Source of the DNA: Verrucomicrobiales bacterium
GTDB lineage: Bacteria > Verrucomicrobiota > Verrucomicrobiia > Verrucomicrobiales > DEV007
Direction: 5' to 3'
Assembly (NCBI GenBank): GCA_002726915.1
Contig: PBSY01000014.1
Coordinates: forward strand, 1-37,419
DNA: 37,419 nt
A program made the translations under genes and the position numbers. Within the stretch, counting starts at the first letter, position 1. The number at the start of each line of letters is the position of its first letter. Shown in pieces: positions 1 to 8,337 of this stretch. The notes beneath the pieces were generated by a model. The model had not been told where the DNA came from, made no database searches, and saw only the letters and a program-made list of their open reading frames with translations.

Positions 1-1
1 A

Positions 2-547
2 CGGACCGTCAAATCACTGCCTCCCGGTGTCGAGTTCCAGATTCTTTTCTTCTCTGGACCCTCCTGGTTCGTTGGCGAATATGATAGAAAGAAGACCCAT
101 GCTGACTGGACCCGTCATGCCGGAGGCGGAAACTTCTGGGAGTTCATGGGTGGTGATCCTAAAAAATGGCCAAAGGTCAAATACCTCAAAGCCACGCCAA
201 GTACCCTTCGCCGCGTCGCTGATATGATTCAGGAAACCCCCATGGTCGGAGGCACCGATTGGCGTGATCCACTCAAGATGGCGATGACGATGCAACCTGA
301 CGTGATCTACTTCATGACTGACGGAGCGGTCGGAAAGCATCCCGAGAAGAAGCCCGTGGTAGAAGACGTGCTCGACTTCAATCGCACTCAGAGTAAAGCA
401 AAGATTAACTCTATCTGTTTCATGGTCCTGAAAGCTTATGAGAATTTGAAAGAATTGGCCGACAAGACTCGTGGAGAGTTCACCCTTGTCACCGAAAACG
501 GCGAAATCCTGCGTGGTCGTGATGTGGAGAAACTGGCGAACAAATAG
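2..547 (+). CDS. VWA-domain-like protein, 3' part only
   Basis: The open frame runs in from the left edge, so the N-terminus and any signal peptide lie outside the window. About 181 residues are visible. They include a hydrophobic strand with FQILFFSG, then W-F-V-G-E-Y, and later a strand ending FMTDGAVG, which resembles the late metal-site region of a von Willebrand factor A fold. The C-terminal part (INSICFMV, then a Lys/Glu helix and a short strand with Thr and Glu) fits the end of the same domain. Proteins of this kind are common exported or membrane-anchored proteins in Verrucomicrobiota, but no ligand or partner can be named from this piece. A start at the ATG at 146 is unlikely because the homologous-looking sequence continues upstream in frame. 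Confidence 0.7.
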   Translation, partial: RTVKSLPPGVEFQILFFSGPSWFVGEYDRKKTHADWTRHAGGGNFWEFMGGDPKKWPKVKYLKATPSTLRRVADMIQETPMVGGTDWRDPLKMAMTMQPDVIYFMTDGAVGKHPEKKPVVEDVLDFNRTQSKAKINSICFMVLKAYENLKELADKTRGEFTLVTENGEILRGRDVEKLANK

Positions 548-565
548 CCCGCTTTATCCACTCAA

Positions 566-591
566 CGCGTCGCGAACGCGATCCAAATTTT
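566..591 (+). terminator. Possible weak intrinsic terminator
   Basis: A GC-rich inverted repeat (CGCGT, loop CGCGA, ACGCG at 566-580) begins 18 bases after the VWA stop codon and is followed by a short T-run at 588-591. The stem is only five base pairs and the T-run is short and displaced, so this is a weak candidate. Confidence 0.25.
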
Positions 592-816
592 GCCTCTAAA
601 ACAGCGGTTTCCCGAACATTTTCGGAGAACGATGTCACTGTCACTATTCTTTAAATCGACGCCAACAATTCTCGACTCTCTGGGGGGACCTTCCTTCCGA
701 TATTTGAGTAGCTTTGCTGCAACCCCAGCTTTGTCCCTGTAAATTCTAGCCCACCGACTGAAACTACGAACACCCACGTCACCACCTAAAGAGTCGTAAA
801 ACCTGAAAGAAGCGGG

Positions 817-1089
817 CTACCGATTCGACTCCGTCGGCCGAAAGGTCAACACCACCCGGCAGCGATGATTGAATGGCTCATGCTCCAACCACGGCTCTTG
901 GAAAAGATAATAGCCGCGCGCCTCGTGAAAGATAATCTGCTGGAGAATCGAACTCTCCAGATCTGGGAATTCAACATTGTCATCGACCCAGTCGAGTCGT
1001 TTTTCCACGCGCCGCTTTACCGAACAGAACCGATTGATGATTTGATCTTCAAGATTCTGGATTTGGGCCAGTGCTTCATTCTTAGGCAT
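817..1089 (-). CDS. Doubtful small hypothetical protein
   Basis: An open frame of about 90 residues starts at an ATG at 1089. It contains an amphipathic N-terminal helix (ALAQIQNLEDQI) and a mixed hydrophobic/charged body with LQQIIFHEARGYYLF. No family is recognised. There is no clear ribosome binding site, and a similarly long frame (865-1092) lies on the opposite strand, so this could be a remnant or chance. It is listed because it is the only protein-like sequence between 548 and 1343. Confidence 0.25.
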   Translation of the reverse strand: MPKNEALAQIQNLEDQIINRFCSVKRRVEKRLDWVDDNVEFPDLESSILQQIIFHEARGYYLFQEPWLEHEPFNHRCRVVLTFRPTESNR

Positions 1090-1125
1090 TAGTAATCTTA
1101 CGCCTGCCATCCTGAATTGAAGCAC

Positions 1126-1242
1126 TGAAAACAGGTTTTCAGTCTGAAACACCAAATCTCGGGCATACCCCCCCGATTGCCTCCCGCTAAAAAGTAGCAC
1201 GGTATTGAAGTCGTTTTATAAACGCCTGCTTGAAACGCAGGC
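1126..1242. repeat. Two inverted repeats in a non-coding gap
   Basis: CTGAAAAC and GTTTTCAG face each other across a two-base spacer at 1126-1143. Further on, GCCTGC (1224-1229) and GCAGGC (1237-1242) form a six-base-pair stem with a seven-base loop. Both lie upstream of the SUKH-like gene. They could be structured leader elements, repetitive extragenic palindromes or operators; a single copy does not decide. Confidence 0.35.
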
Positions 1243-1343
1243 TTCATACTTTGAGGGTCACTGATGACTGTTGTTGCAACTGGTATTCTACTCTTAAACG
1301 GCGAGACAAATCGAATTCTGTCATTAACTTGACGCGGATATTT

Positions 1344-1760
1344 ATGCTCTGGAAACCGCACATCATCCAACTGACCGAACAACCAGCAGCGCGCAGCAAC
1401 AAAATTGACGCGCTGTTCTTCGCTCCGATCAGTGAAACCAGCCTCAACCGCTGGGAAGACGAGCGGGATTGTTCCCTCCCCTCAAAGATGCGTTCGTTCT
1501 TACTCCAGTCCAATGGACTGGAAGCTCAATGCGGTATGATCTGGCCTGTGCTTCCTCTTGAGCAATGGGAATACATCCGCGACGAATGCCGCTCACCTCA
1601 CCCATGGCTCCGGTTTGGAGAAACCGGGAAATATCAATACCTGCTGCCCCTTGGCCACAGCCCTTCAATTTATCGCTGTGAACTCCACGGGTCAGATGAG
1701 GAATTCTTTGCGAGCAATTTTTGTCACTACTTGGAGAAAGTCTTTCGAAACGAGGCTTAG
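1344..1760 (+). CDS. SMI1/KNR4 (SUKH)-like protein
   Basis: The 138-residue protein from the ATG at 1344 matches the layout of the SUKH superfamily. A helix with LNRWEDERDCSLP leads into the typical turn MRSFLLQSNGLE (roughly residues 48-60), followed by short strands with IWPVLPLEQW and a Trp/Phe-rich middle (PWLRFG). No signal peptide is visible, so it should be cytoplasmic. SUKH proteins include bacterial immunity proteins against nuclease-type toxins and also stand-alone housekeeping members; no toxin gene is visible beside it, so the role stays open. The frame extends upstream to 1230, but that segment crosses a hairpin and reads unlike protein (many Cys and Arg), so the later start is preferred. 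Confidence 0.55.
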   Translation: MLWKPHIIQLTEQPAARSNKIDALFFAPISETSLNRWEDERDCSLPSKMRSFLLQSNGLEAQCGMIWPVLPLEQWEYIRDECRSPHPWLRFGETGKYQYLLPLGHSPSIYRCELHGSDEEFFASNFCHYLEKVFRNEA

Positions 1761-1975
1761 CAGCTTCGCCCCAGTTATGTTTGCCAACATGAGCAGCGAA
1801 ATGGTCGTTAAGTTCGTTGAACTCTAGGACGCGCTTTAGCCTAAGCTGCAACCCGTTCAAGTCACTCAGGTCTCCTACTAGAACCGCTGATCTTTTTGAA
1901 CAGCAGCCCTCTTTATACTTTTCAAAGGTCCGGCTCGTATCTCGCGAGCAGGCAAAATCCTTGAGCTCTATTGAA

Positions 1976-3508
1976 TCAGCGGGTTCGACCGTCCGCAATG
2001 ATCTGGTCGAGGCGAGCTTTCATCTCCGCTGCCTTTTGGGGATTCGCCTCAGCAAGGTTGTTCTTTTCGATCGGATCGTCGGCAAGGTTGAACAATTGAA
2101 TCTTGGGAACTTCCGTGTTCTCAAGTAATTTCTCGACCACCACATTACGAGCCTTGCTCGCAGCGTGAAACTGAAGTTTCCAATCGCCTTGGCGGAATCC
2201 AAAATTACCGCGACTTCCATTATCCTGCTGAACCAACTCACCACGCCCTTTAGCCCCTATTTTCCCAAGGAGAGCATCCATCACATCGATACTATCCTTG
2301 GCTGAATCTGCTTCAAGGGGGGTATCCGTCAAACTCGCAAAACTCGAGTATAGATCGATCGTGCAAACCACCTCGTCAGAAACACCCGGCTCGATCGTTC
2401 CTTTCCAACGAGTGATAAACGGAGTGCGGGTTCCTCCTTCATAGACGCTGTATTTACCACCAGTAAAGCCTCCACCAGCTTTGTGATCTCCGAGTTTTTC
2501 AAGAGCATCGTCTGCGTAGCCGTCATCCATCACTGGTCCGTTATCCGAACAAAACAAGACAAGGGTGTTCTCAGCGAGACCAAGCTTATCGAGCCCCTTC
2601 ATGATCTCACCAACGCACCAGTCCAATTGGACGATAACGTCGGCCCGATAACCCAGATCGGTTACACCTTGAAATCGCTCGTGCGGAATACGTGGCACGT
2701 GAAGATCGTGAGAAGCAAAGAAAAGAAAGAATGGCTCATCTTTATTCGCTTCCATAAACTCCAGCGACTGCTCAACCCACTTGTCCGCTAGATCCTCATC
2801 ACGGAAACGGGCAGAATGCCCGCCGGTATAAAATCCTATTCGGCTTATACCGTTGTGAATCGTGGCATTATGTCCATGAGTCCAGTCCATCTTCAACGTC
2901 TCACGCTGATTAATGCCGGTAGGGTGCTCAGGGCTGGGGGCCTTCATTCCAACCCAAATAGGATCATCGGGATCAAGATTGAGGACGCGATGGTCCTTCA
3001 CATAGACCTGTGGTACTCGATCATTGGTTGTGGGTAGCAGAAAGCAGGTATCAAATCCGATTTCCAACGGTCCGGGCATCAATTTTCCGTTCCAATCAGG
3101 TCCCCCTTCGCCGCCAAGGCCTAAATGCCATTTTCCTACAACCGCCGTACTGTAGCCCGCCGTCTTGAACATATCCCCGATACAGGTGATATCCTGATCA
3201 ATCCGCAACGGCGAGCTAGGCGGAGCAATCCCGGTATTTTTTTCACGGAAGGCGTAAGTGCCGGTGAGGAAAGACCACCGTGTCGGTGTGCAGGTCGATG
3301 CTGAGCAATAGCCGCTTGTGAATCGGACCCCTTCCGCAGCGAGTTGGTCAATGTAGGGCGTTTTAAAACTCTCGGTGCCATAGCAAGAAAGGTCTCCATA
3401 GCCTAGGTCATCTGCCATGATAACGATGACGTTGGGTTTCTGTGGCTCTGCAAATGCGATACCGATGCCACTGATGACAGCTAGGGCGAGACAAAAAATA
3501 TTTTTCAT
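1976..3508 (-). CDS. Secreted sulfatase, arylsulfatase type
   Basis: The 510-residue type I sulfatase hydrolyses sulfate esters, probably on a polysaccharide, outside the cytoplasm. A signal peptide (residues 1-20, ending IAFA) is followed by the metal-binding Asp pair in IMADDLGYGD. The active-site motif CTPTR begins at Cys73, which must be converted to formylglycine. GKWHLG (about 125-130), a His in SHDLHVP and the late metal site SDNGP are all present, so the catalytic set looks complete. The C-terminus carries the usual W-K-L/Q and L-F-N-L-x-D-D-P elements. It is the last gene of a minus-strand run; about 250 bases separate it from the esterase/SMP-30 gene upstream. The substrate cannot be told from sequence alone. 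Confidence 0.93.
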   Translation of the reverse strand: MKNIFCLALAVISGIGIAFAEPQKPNVIVIMADDLGYGDLSCYGTESFKTPYIDQLAAEGVRFTSGYCSASTCTPTRWSFLTGTYAFREKNTGIAPPSSPLRIDQDITCIGDMFKTAGYSTAVVGKWHLGLGGEGGPDWNGKLMPGPLEIGFDTCFLLPTTNDRVPQVYVKDHRVLNLDPDDPIWVGMKAPSPEHPTGINQRETLKMDWTHGHNATIHNGISRIGFYTGGHSARFRDEDLADKWVEQSLEFMEANKDEPFFLFFASHDLHVPRIPHERFQGVTDLGYRADVIVQLDWCVGEIMKGLDKLGLAENTLVLFCSDNGPVMDDGYADDALEKLGDHKAGGGFTGGKYSVYEGGTRTPFITRWKGTIEPGVSDEVVCTIDLYSSFASLTDTPLEADSAKDSIDVMDALLGKIGAKGRGELVQQDNGSRGNFGFRQGDWKLQFHAASKARNVVVEKLLENTEVPKIQLFNLADDPIEKNNLAEANPQKAAEMKARLDQIIADGRTR

Positions 3509-3759
3509 AACTGATACTGGTCCATGTTAGCGAGACCCCTCGAAGAATCCACTAATTCTTAATGCTAAACATCTCGACCAACTCACTCTCTGATATCCGC
3601 TAGCCCATTACGGGTATCAAAGGTCGAAAGTCGGCCCGACGAGTAGAGACAAAAATAAACGAGCTGAGCCCGAAATTCAGCCGAAGAGGCCGCAAACGGA
3701 AACAAGCACCGGTATAAAATTACGTCTCCTTTGCTGACAACCCCTCGGATGACAGTGAA

Positions 3760-5493
3760 CTACAAACGAGGCTTTCCCGGATTCACCGGGGCATCCCAAC
3801 CGGGTGCCCCCCAAAGGCGAAGCTTTCGCTTGAATACCTTACTTCCACAGGTGGCATAAAGGGTGTCCTCAAACAGGAAGATATTGGAGGGGTGACGCTC
3901 GCCGATCGGCGGAGGTATAATAAAATGAACCCGTCCGGGTTGATCGCAAATCTGGACTCCCAACGCTGACGCCACCAGTAACCACCCCTCTCGGCTCATG
4001 GCCATGCCATCGGCATGACTCCTTATATCGACTGACGCTGGCGGCAGGTGAAGGTGAAAGTAGGGCTGAACGTGTGTCAATCCACCACCTTCACGGCGCT
4101 GAGCCGACCAGATGTATCGGCCGGGGTAATCGGCGGAAAATACAAGTGACTGATCGGCACTGAGAATAACACCATTCGTGCCAGAATAGCTGCCTTCAGC
4201 CATACGAGGTGCTTCGTCCCGAGGCATCACCCAGACTGCTTTTTGGCCGGGAACAGTAAAGTAAACTGTCTCGTCATGAGCCACCACGACATCGTTGGGT
4301 CGCAACCCCTTCGCATGAACCGTCATTTCCTTGGTCTCAATGTCCCACGAAACCAAACCACCCGGAACTCTCTGACAGCCATAAAGAGTCTTCCCGTCTG
4401 GTGCAAAAGCAAGGCCGTTGGTATTGCCTGTATCCTCTAGAAACAAGGTTGCTTTACCATCTTTACCAACTCGCCAAATCTTGGCTCCTTCCAAATCAGT
4501 GAAGAATAATTCTCCATCCTGATTCACTGCAGGTCCTTCTGTGAAGAGATGGCCTTCGCTTACCAGTTCCCAGTCTTCCTCCTCAATAAGAAAGTCGCTT
4601 GCCTGGCTCTGGGGACGGTCAGGATCTGAATGATTGCGAATCTCCGGATCTGATACCCAGTCTTTCCAGAGCCATCGCATCACATCCGGAAAAATTGCAT
4701 AACCATGTTTCCGATTGTGGCCGCCTTCTCCCCACTCGTAATTCACTTCGTAGCCAGCCCAATTCAACGCCGCCAACATATCCTGATTTGCCGCCCACCA
4801 GCTACCGCAATAAAGATCATTGTCGTTCGTGCCGCTCTGAAGGAAGACTCTGATGGGTTTGGGCTCTGTCTTGCGAATCAATACAGGAAACTCATTGCCG
4901 CCTCGAAGGCCAACATAGGTGCCAACTTGAGAGAAGACCCGCCGAAACTGATCGGGACGTTCCCACGCGAGAACAAACGCCGCAATACCTCCAGTGCTGG
5001 AACCGACGGAGCCTCGAAAATTTGGATCCTTGCTTATATTCAATCCATCGAGTGCCACCGGCATCAGCTCATCGAGCAGAAACGAGGCATATCGCCCATC
5101 GACGGCATCAAACTCAAAAGATCGATTAAATCTTGGTTGGGCATCTTCATGCGCAGCCGGCACCACCCCGGGATTCACGAACAGGGCGACTGTCACCGGC
5201 ATATCACCAGAATGAATTAGATTGTCGAACATCGTCGGAACCACCTGCAAATAACGCATACCATCTTGAAACACGATTAATGCAGCAGGTTCATTTTCAG
5301 TGTATTGCGCCGGAACATAGACCCCATAATCGCGAGCCGTCCCCGGAAAGACTTCACTCTGATCAAAAACCCCTTTTATAACTTCACCTCGTGGGACCCC
5401 ATCCTTTACCAACATGTCAGGATGAGTCGGATACTCTTCCTGAGCAAAAACGAGTGAATCTAATAGAATGAGGAAAGCAACAGTCCGAAACAT
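3760..5493 (-). CDS. Esterase (enterochelin-esterase-like) fused to SMP-30/gluconolactonase domain
   Basis: Two enzymes in one exported chain of 577 residues. After a signal peptide (about 1-18, ending VFAQ), residues 40-285 form an alpha/beta hydrolase of the esterase D/Fes type: nucleophile elbow GSSTGG with Ser166, an acid in GTNDND (about 222-227) and His259 in EGGHN. Residues 300-577 form a six-bladed SMP-30/gluconolactonase-like propeller with metal-ligand candidates Glu319 in FTEGPA, an Asn in NTNGLAF and an Asp in HADGMA. The esterase half may remove acyl groups from sugars; the propeller half may open a sugar lactone. The start is the ATG at 5493; a TTG five codons upstream is less likely. 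It lies 70 bases after the SGNH hydrolase gene in the same direction. Confidence 0.88.
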   Translation of the reverse strand: MFRTVAFLILLDSLVFAQEEYPTHPDMLVKDGVPRGEVIKGVFDQSEVFPGTARDYGVYVPAQYTENEPAALIVFQDGMRYLQVVPTMFDNLIHSGDMPVTVALFVNPGVVPAAHEDAQPRFNRSFEFDAVDGRYASFLLDELMPVALDGLNISKDPNFRGSVGSSTGGIAAFVLAWERPDQFRRVFSQVGTYVGLRGGNEFPVLIRKTEPKPIRVFLQSGTNDNDLYCGSWWAANQDMLAALNWAGYEVNYEWGEGGHNRKHGYAIFPDVMRWLWKDWVSDPEIRNHSDPDRPQSQASDFLIEEEDWELVSEGHLFTEGPAVNQDGELFFTDLEGAKIWRVGKDGKATLFLEDTGNTNGLAFAPDGKTLYGCQRVPGGLVSWDIETKEMTVHAKGLRPNDVVVAHDETVYFTVPGQKAVWVMPRDEAPRMAEGSYSGTNGVILSADQSLVFSADYPGRYIWSAQRREGGGLTHVQPYFHLHLPPASVDIRSHADGMAMSREGWLLVASALGVQICDQPGRVHFIIPPPIGERHPSNIFLFEDTLYATCGSKVFKRKLRLWGAPGWDAPVNPGKPRL

Positions 5494-5563
5494 ATCGAAT
5501 GATGGCAACGGTTAATGGCTGTTGCAAAGTTAGGGTGACGACGTCCGAGAAATCGGATACTGA

Positions 5564-6289
5564 TTAGAGGGACATAATCACGGATAAAATCTGACCGAAT
5601 TCTTTGTCAGACACGCCTTTAGGTGCTTCGACTGTCTTCGGGTCTATCCCAAAGACTTCTTTCATAAAGACAGAAGATACAAGACAGGCTCCGAGTGCCG
5701 AAGGATGCGATCCATCGGCCTTGTAGAGCTTTTTACCTAACCCCGGAAACTCTTCTCTTATCTTTTTCCACGCTTCGCCGACCGAAACCATCGGCGCTGA
5801 GTTTCGTCTCGCCGCCTTACTGTAGGCACCGATAAGCTTTGCCTGCATCGTCTCGTAGTCGGGATAGATGCCAGAATTACGTTTATCGCCGTCTCTTCTT
5901 CCCCAGGTTTGATAGAAAACCGGTTCAGCCCCAGTCGATCGAATGATTCCACAGAGCTCGCCGGCCGCTTCCTGAAACGAATCGCCAATCTGACCGGGCA
6001 ACCCGGGCGTCTGACTTTGTTCCTGTAGAATGACAAGATCCCAGTTGCCTTCCTTGATTACCTTCATCGTTTTTTGGTTTTCGAGATGCCGGGTGAGAGT
6101 ACAACCACCGGGAGTGATGAATTCAAAATAAATCTGATCAGCGCCAGCATCCTTAATCATCGAAAGGAAAGTCCCCCTAACCTGGCCAGTATAGCTGTTC
6201 CCCACGAAGAGAACTCGTGATATTTGGTCCTTAGCTTCAAGAGAAGCCGAAAGTAACAACGCAGTCAGAATATAGAGGATTTTTTGCAT
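5564..6289 (-). CDS. Exported SGNH/GDSL-type hydrolase
   Basis: The 241-residue protein has an N-terminal signal peptide (about 1-19) and the SGNH fold markers: block I GNSYT with nucleophile Ser32, a central Gly/Asn strand region (NWDLVILQEQSQ), and the C-terminal catalytic Asp-His pair in DGSHPS (Asp192, His195). Family members deacylate sugars or lipids. It starts 11 bases after the DUF1592 cytochrome gene ends, so the two are very likely cotranscribed, and the esterase/SMP-30 fusion follows. This context favours an acetyl- or acyl-esterase acting on a plant or algal polysaccharide, but the substrate is inferred from neighbours only. Confidence 0.8.
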   Translation of the reverse strand: MQKILYILTALLLSASLEAKDQISRVLFVGNSYTGQVRGTFLSMIKDAGADQIYFEFITPGGCTLTRHLENQKTMKVIKEGNWDLVILQEQSQTPGLPGQIGDSFQEAAGELCGIIRSTGAEPVFYQTWGRRDGDKRNSGIYPDYETMQAKLIGAYSKAARRNSAPMVSVGEAWKKIREEFPGLGKKLYKADGSHPSALGACLVSSVFMKEVFGIDPKTVEAPKGVSDKEFGQILSVIMSL

Positions 6290-6300
6290 GGGTATTATTC

Positions 6301-8259
6301 TTACTCAGACTTTGCACGTTCTACTGAGGAAAATCCACCGTCGCCTCTCCTTTTTTGAAAGGGAGCGCTCTCAATCACACCGTAAATAATTTCTTTAAGT
6401 GTTCCGCCATTCGCTTCCACATCTGCGACAATTTTATCAATCGTCGGGGCATCGAAATACTCGACCCCCCGACCAGCGGCGTAAGTGAGCAACTTCTCCG
6501 AAAGAGCGCGATGGAAATCTGATTTTCGGTCTGTGGCCAAAATCTGGCTGAGTTCTTTAGCATTGGAAAACGATTCGCCCGTTATTAGTTTGCCTGATGC
6601 ATCAATCGGCTGCCCTTTTTCTTCGTCCCTCCAGAGTCCAATTTGGTTGAAGTTCTCCAAGGCCAGACCAATTGGATCCATGCGAGCATGACAGGAGGCA
6701 CACATTTTCTCCTCGGCGTGGAGTTCCAGTAGCTTTCTTAATGGCACGTTTTTTGGCAGCCCTCTTCCAGCATCTTCAAGCGCTGGAACATCAGGAACTG
6801 CCGGAGGTGCTGGTGTTGCTAGGAAGTTTTCCAGAACGAACAGACCGCGCTTCACCGGGGACGTCCTTGTCGGGTTGGAGGTCACAATCTGAAAAGTTGC
6901 CTGATTGAGTAACCCCCCTCGCTTGGAATCCTTCGGTAAGTCGACATATCGCATGCTAGACCCCCTGATGCCTTCCACGTCATACCAATTCGCTAGTTCC
7001 TCGTTGAGGAACGAGTAATTCGCGGTCAGAAGCTCTGTCGCTGGCCGTTCATGTTTGAGAACGTATTGAAAAAAGAGTTCACTCTCGTCTTTCATCGCCT
7101 GCCGCAGTCGCCCGCTGAATCTGCGCCGAACTCGTCTACTGCTCCCAGCTTCAAGCGCACTGCCTACGTCAACAAAGACAGTCTGAACATCCCGTGCCTG
7201 GAGCCATTGCCCAACAAAGTTTTTGAAAAAGCGCTGCGCTTTGATATCTGAAAGCATTCTATCCACCTGCGGCCTTAAGTTTTTCCGCAATTCCCCTTTC
7301 GCCGCGAGATCGAGAAGTTGCTCGTCAGGACATGAACTCCAAAGGAAATAGGACAGCCTAGAAGCGAGAGCAAACTCATCAATCGCGACAACCTTGGAAG
7401 GATTGTCCGGTTCCGTCTGGATCTCTGCCCGCATGAGGAATCTCGGACTTACCAAAATAGCGGTCATTGCCCGCTGGATCCCGGTCTCAAATCCATTATC
7501 TCGAAGCTCATCGGTCTCACGCGCAATCGCCACCAACCGTTCTATCGTTTCTTTATCAACCGGACGGCGAAAAGCCATCGTCGCGACCCGGCCCAAAATA
7601 CTGCGCCGATAGAAATCCTTATTGCTTTTATCAGCTGAAGGTAACCCCGCAGGGAAGAGATGCCTTACATGCTTGGGATAGTCTTTCTGACTGCCGTCAA
7701 GAGGAACGACTTCGGTCACGACTTCACGAGCGGCCTCAAGATATTTCTCCATCAACAAGGGCGAAATGCTGAGCACATCCCCAATGGTATCGAATCCGTA
7801 GCCAGTATCGTCAGGAGGTAGTATATTTTTCACGTCCAAATTAATCCTGAAGATGTCTTTAACGGTGTAGCGATATTCTTCACGATTGAGTCGGCGGATT
7901 GTCACCCTTCCCGGATCCGGGTTGTCCCGATCAATCTTAAAAATCTTGCTTTCGATGAACGCGATAACCTCTGCGCGCTCTTCCTCCTTAAATGGCTTCT
8001 TATTCGCTGGCGGCATTAAGTTACTGCGAATATTTTTCCAGATCTCATACCAAACGTTGAAATCCTTAAGGTGCTCCTCGACCGAATCCCATTCGTCCAT
8101 GGCAAAGGCGCCCTTCTCCATGCCATCACCGTGACAATCATAGCAAAGATCCATCAGGATTGGCTCGACTCTTTCAAAAGCTGCGGTATCGCTCCCAACC
8201 GCCGGAGCGGCAAGCAACAGCAGAGCGGTTAGGCTCAAAGCAGAATTTAGCATCATCAT
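6301..8259 (-). CDS. DUF1592-type Planctomycete cytochrome c protein
   Basis: The 652-residue exported protein has the domain series typical of Planctomycetes and Verrucomicrobia. A signal peptide (about 1-22) precedes a heme-binding CYDCH (39-43). Then come a DUF1587-like block (VTIRRLNREEYRYTVKDIF), the DUF1595/1592 middle (RLSYFLWSSCPDEQLL), the DUF1588 block with a second CASCH motif (520-524), and the DUF1585 tail. The family is thought to carry electrons at the cell surface, but its reaction is not established. It usually has a DUF1552 partner gene next to it; here the neighbours are a sulfatase upstream and an SGNH hydrolase downstream. Three Met codons lie at the start; the first is used here. 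Confidence 0.92.
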   Translation of the reverse strand: MMMLNSALSLTALLLLAAPAVGSDTAAFERVEPILMDLCYDCHGDGMEKGAFAMDEWDSVEEHLKDFNVWYEIWKNIRSNLMPPANKKPFKEEERAEVIAFIESKIFKIDRDNPDPGRVTIRRLNREEYRYTVKDIFRINLDVKNILPPDDTGYGFDTIGDVLSISPLLMEKYLEAAREVVTEVVPLDGSQKDYPKHVRHLFPAGLPSADKSNKDFYRRSILGRVATMAFRRPVDKETIERLVAIARETDELRDNGFETGIQRAMTAILVSPRFLMRAEIQTEPDNPSKVVAIDEFALASRLSYFLWSSCPDEQLLDLAAKGELRKNLRPQVDRMLSDIKAQRFFKNFVGQWLQARDVQTVFVDVGSALEAGSSRRVRRRFSGRLRQAMKDESELFFQYVLKHERPATELLTANYSFLNEELANWYDVEGIRGSSMRYVDLPKDSKRGGLLNQATFQIVTSNPTRTSPVKRGLFVLENFLATPAPPAVPDVPALEDAGRGLPKNVPLRKLLELHAEEKMCASCHARMDPIGLALENFNQIGLWRDEEKGQPIDASGKLITGESFSNAKELSQILATDRKSDFHRALSEKLLTYAAGRGVEYFDAPTIDKIVADVEANGGTLKEIIYGVIESAPFQKRRGDGGFSSVERAKSE

Positions 8260-8337
8260 TGCTGTTTAACATTCACCGCCCAAGCGGCCATCACCACCGG
8301 CGCAACAACGTGTCACCCCTCACCTGAATCGGACCAC

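Noticed and set aside
562..777. 71-residue minus-strand frame
   Set aside because: Arg/Lys-rich with no recognisable motif; it looks like chance in a non-coding gap.
865..1092. 75-residue plus-strand frame opposite the doubtful 817-1089 ORF
   Set aside because: It mirrors the opposite frame, and its sequence shows no family features or start signal.
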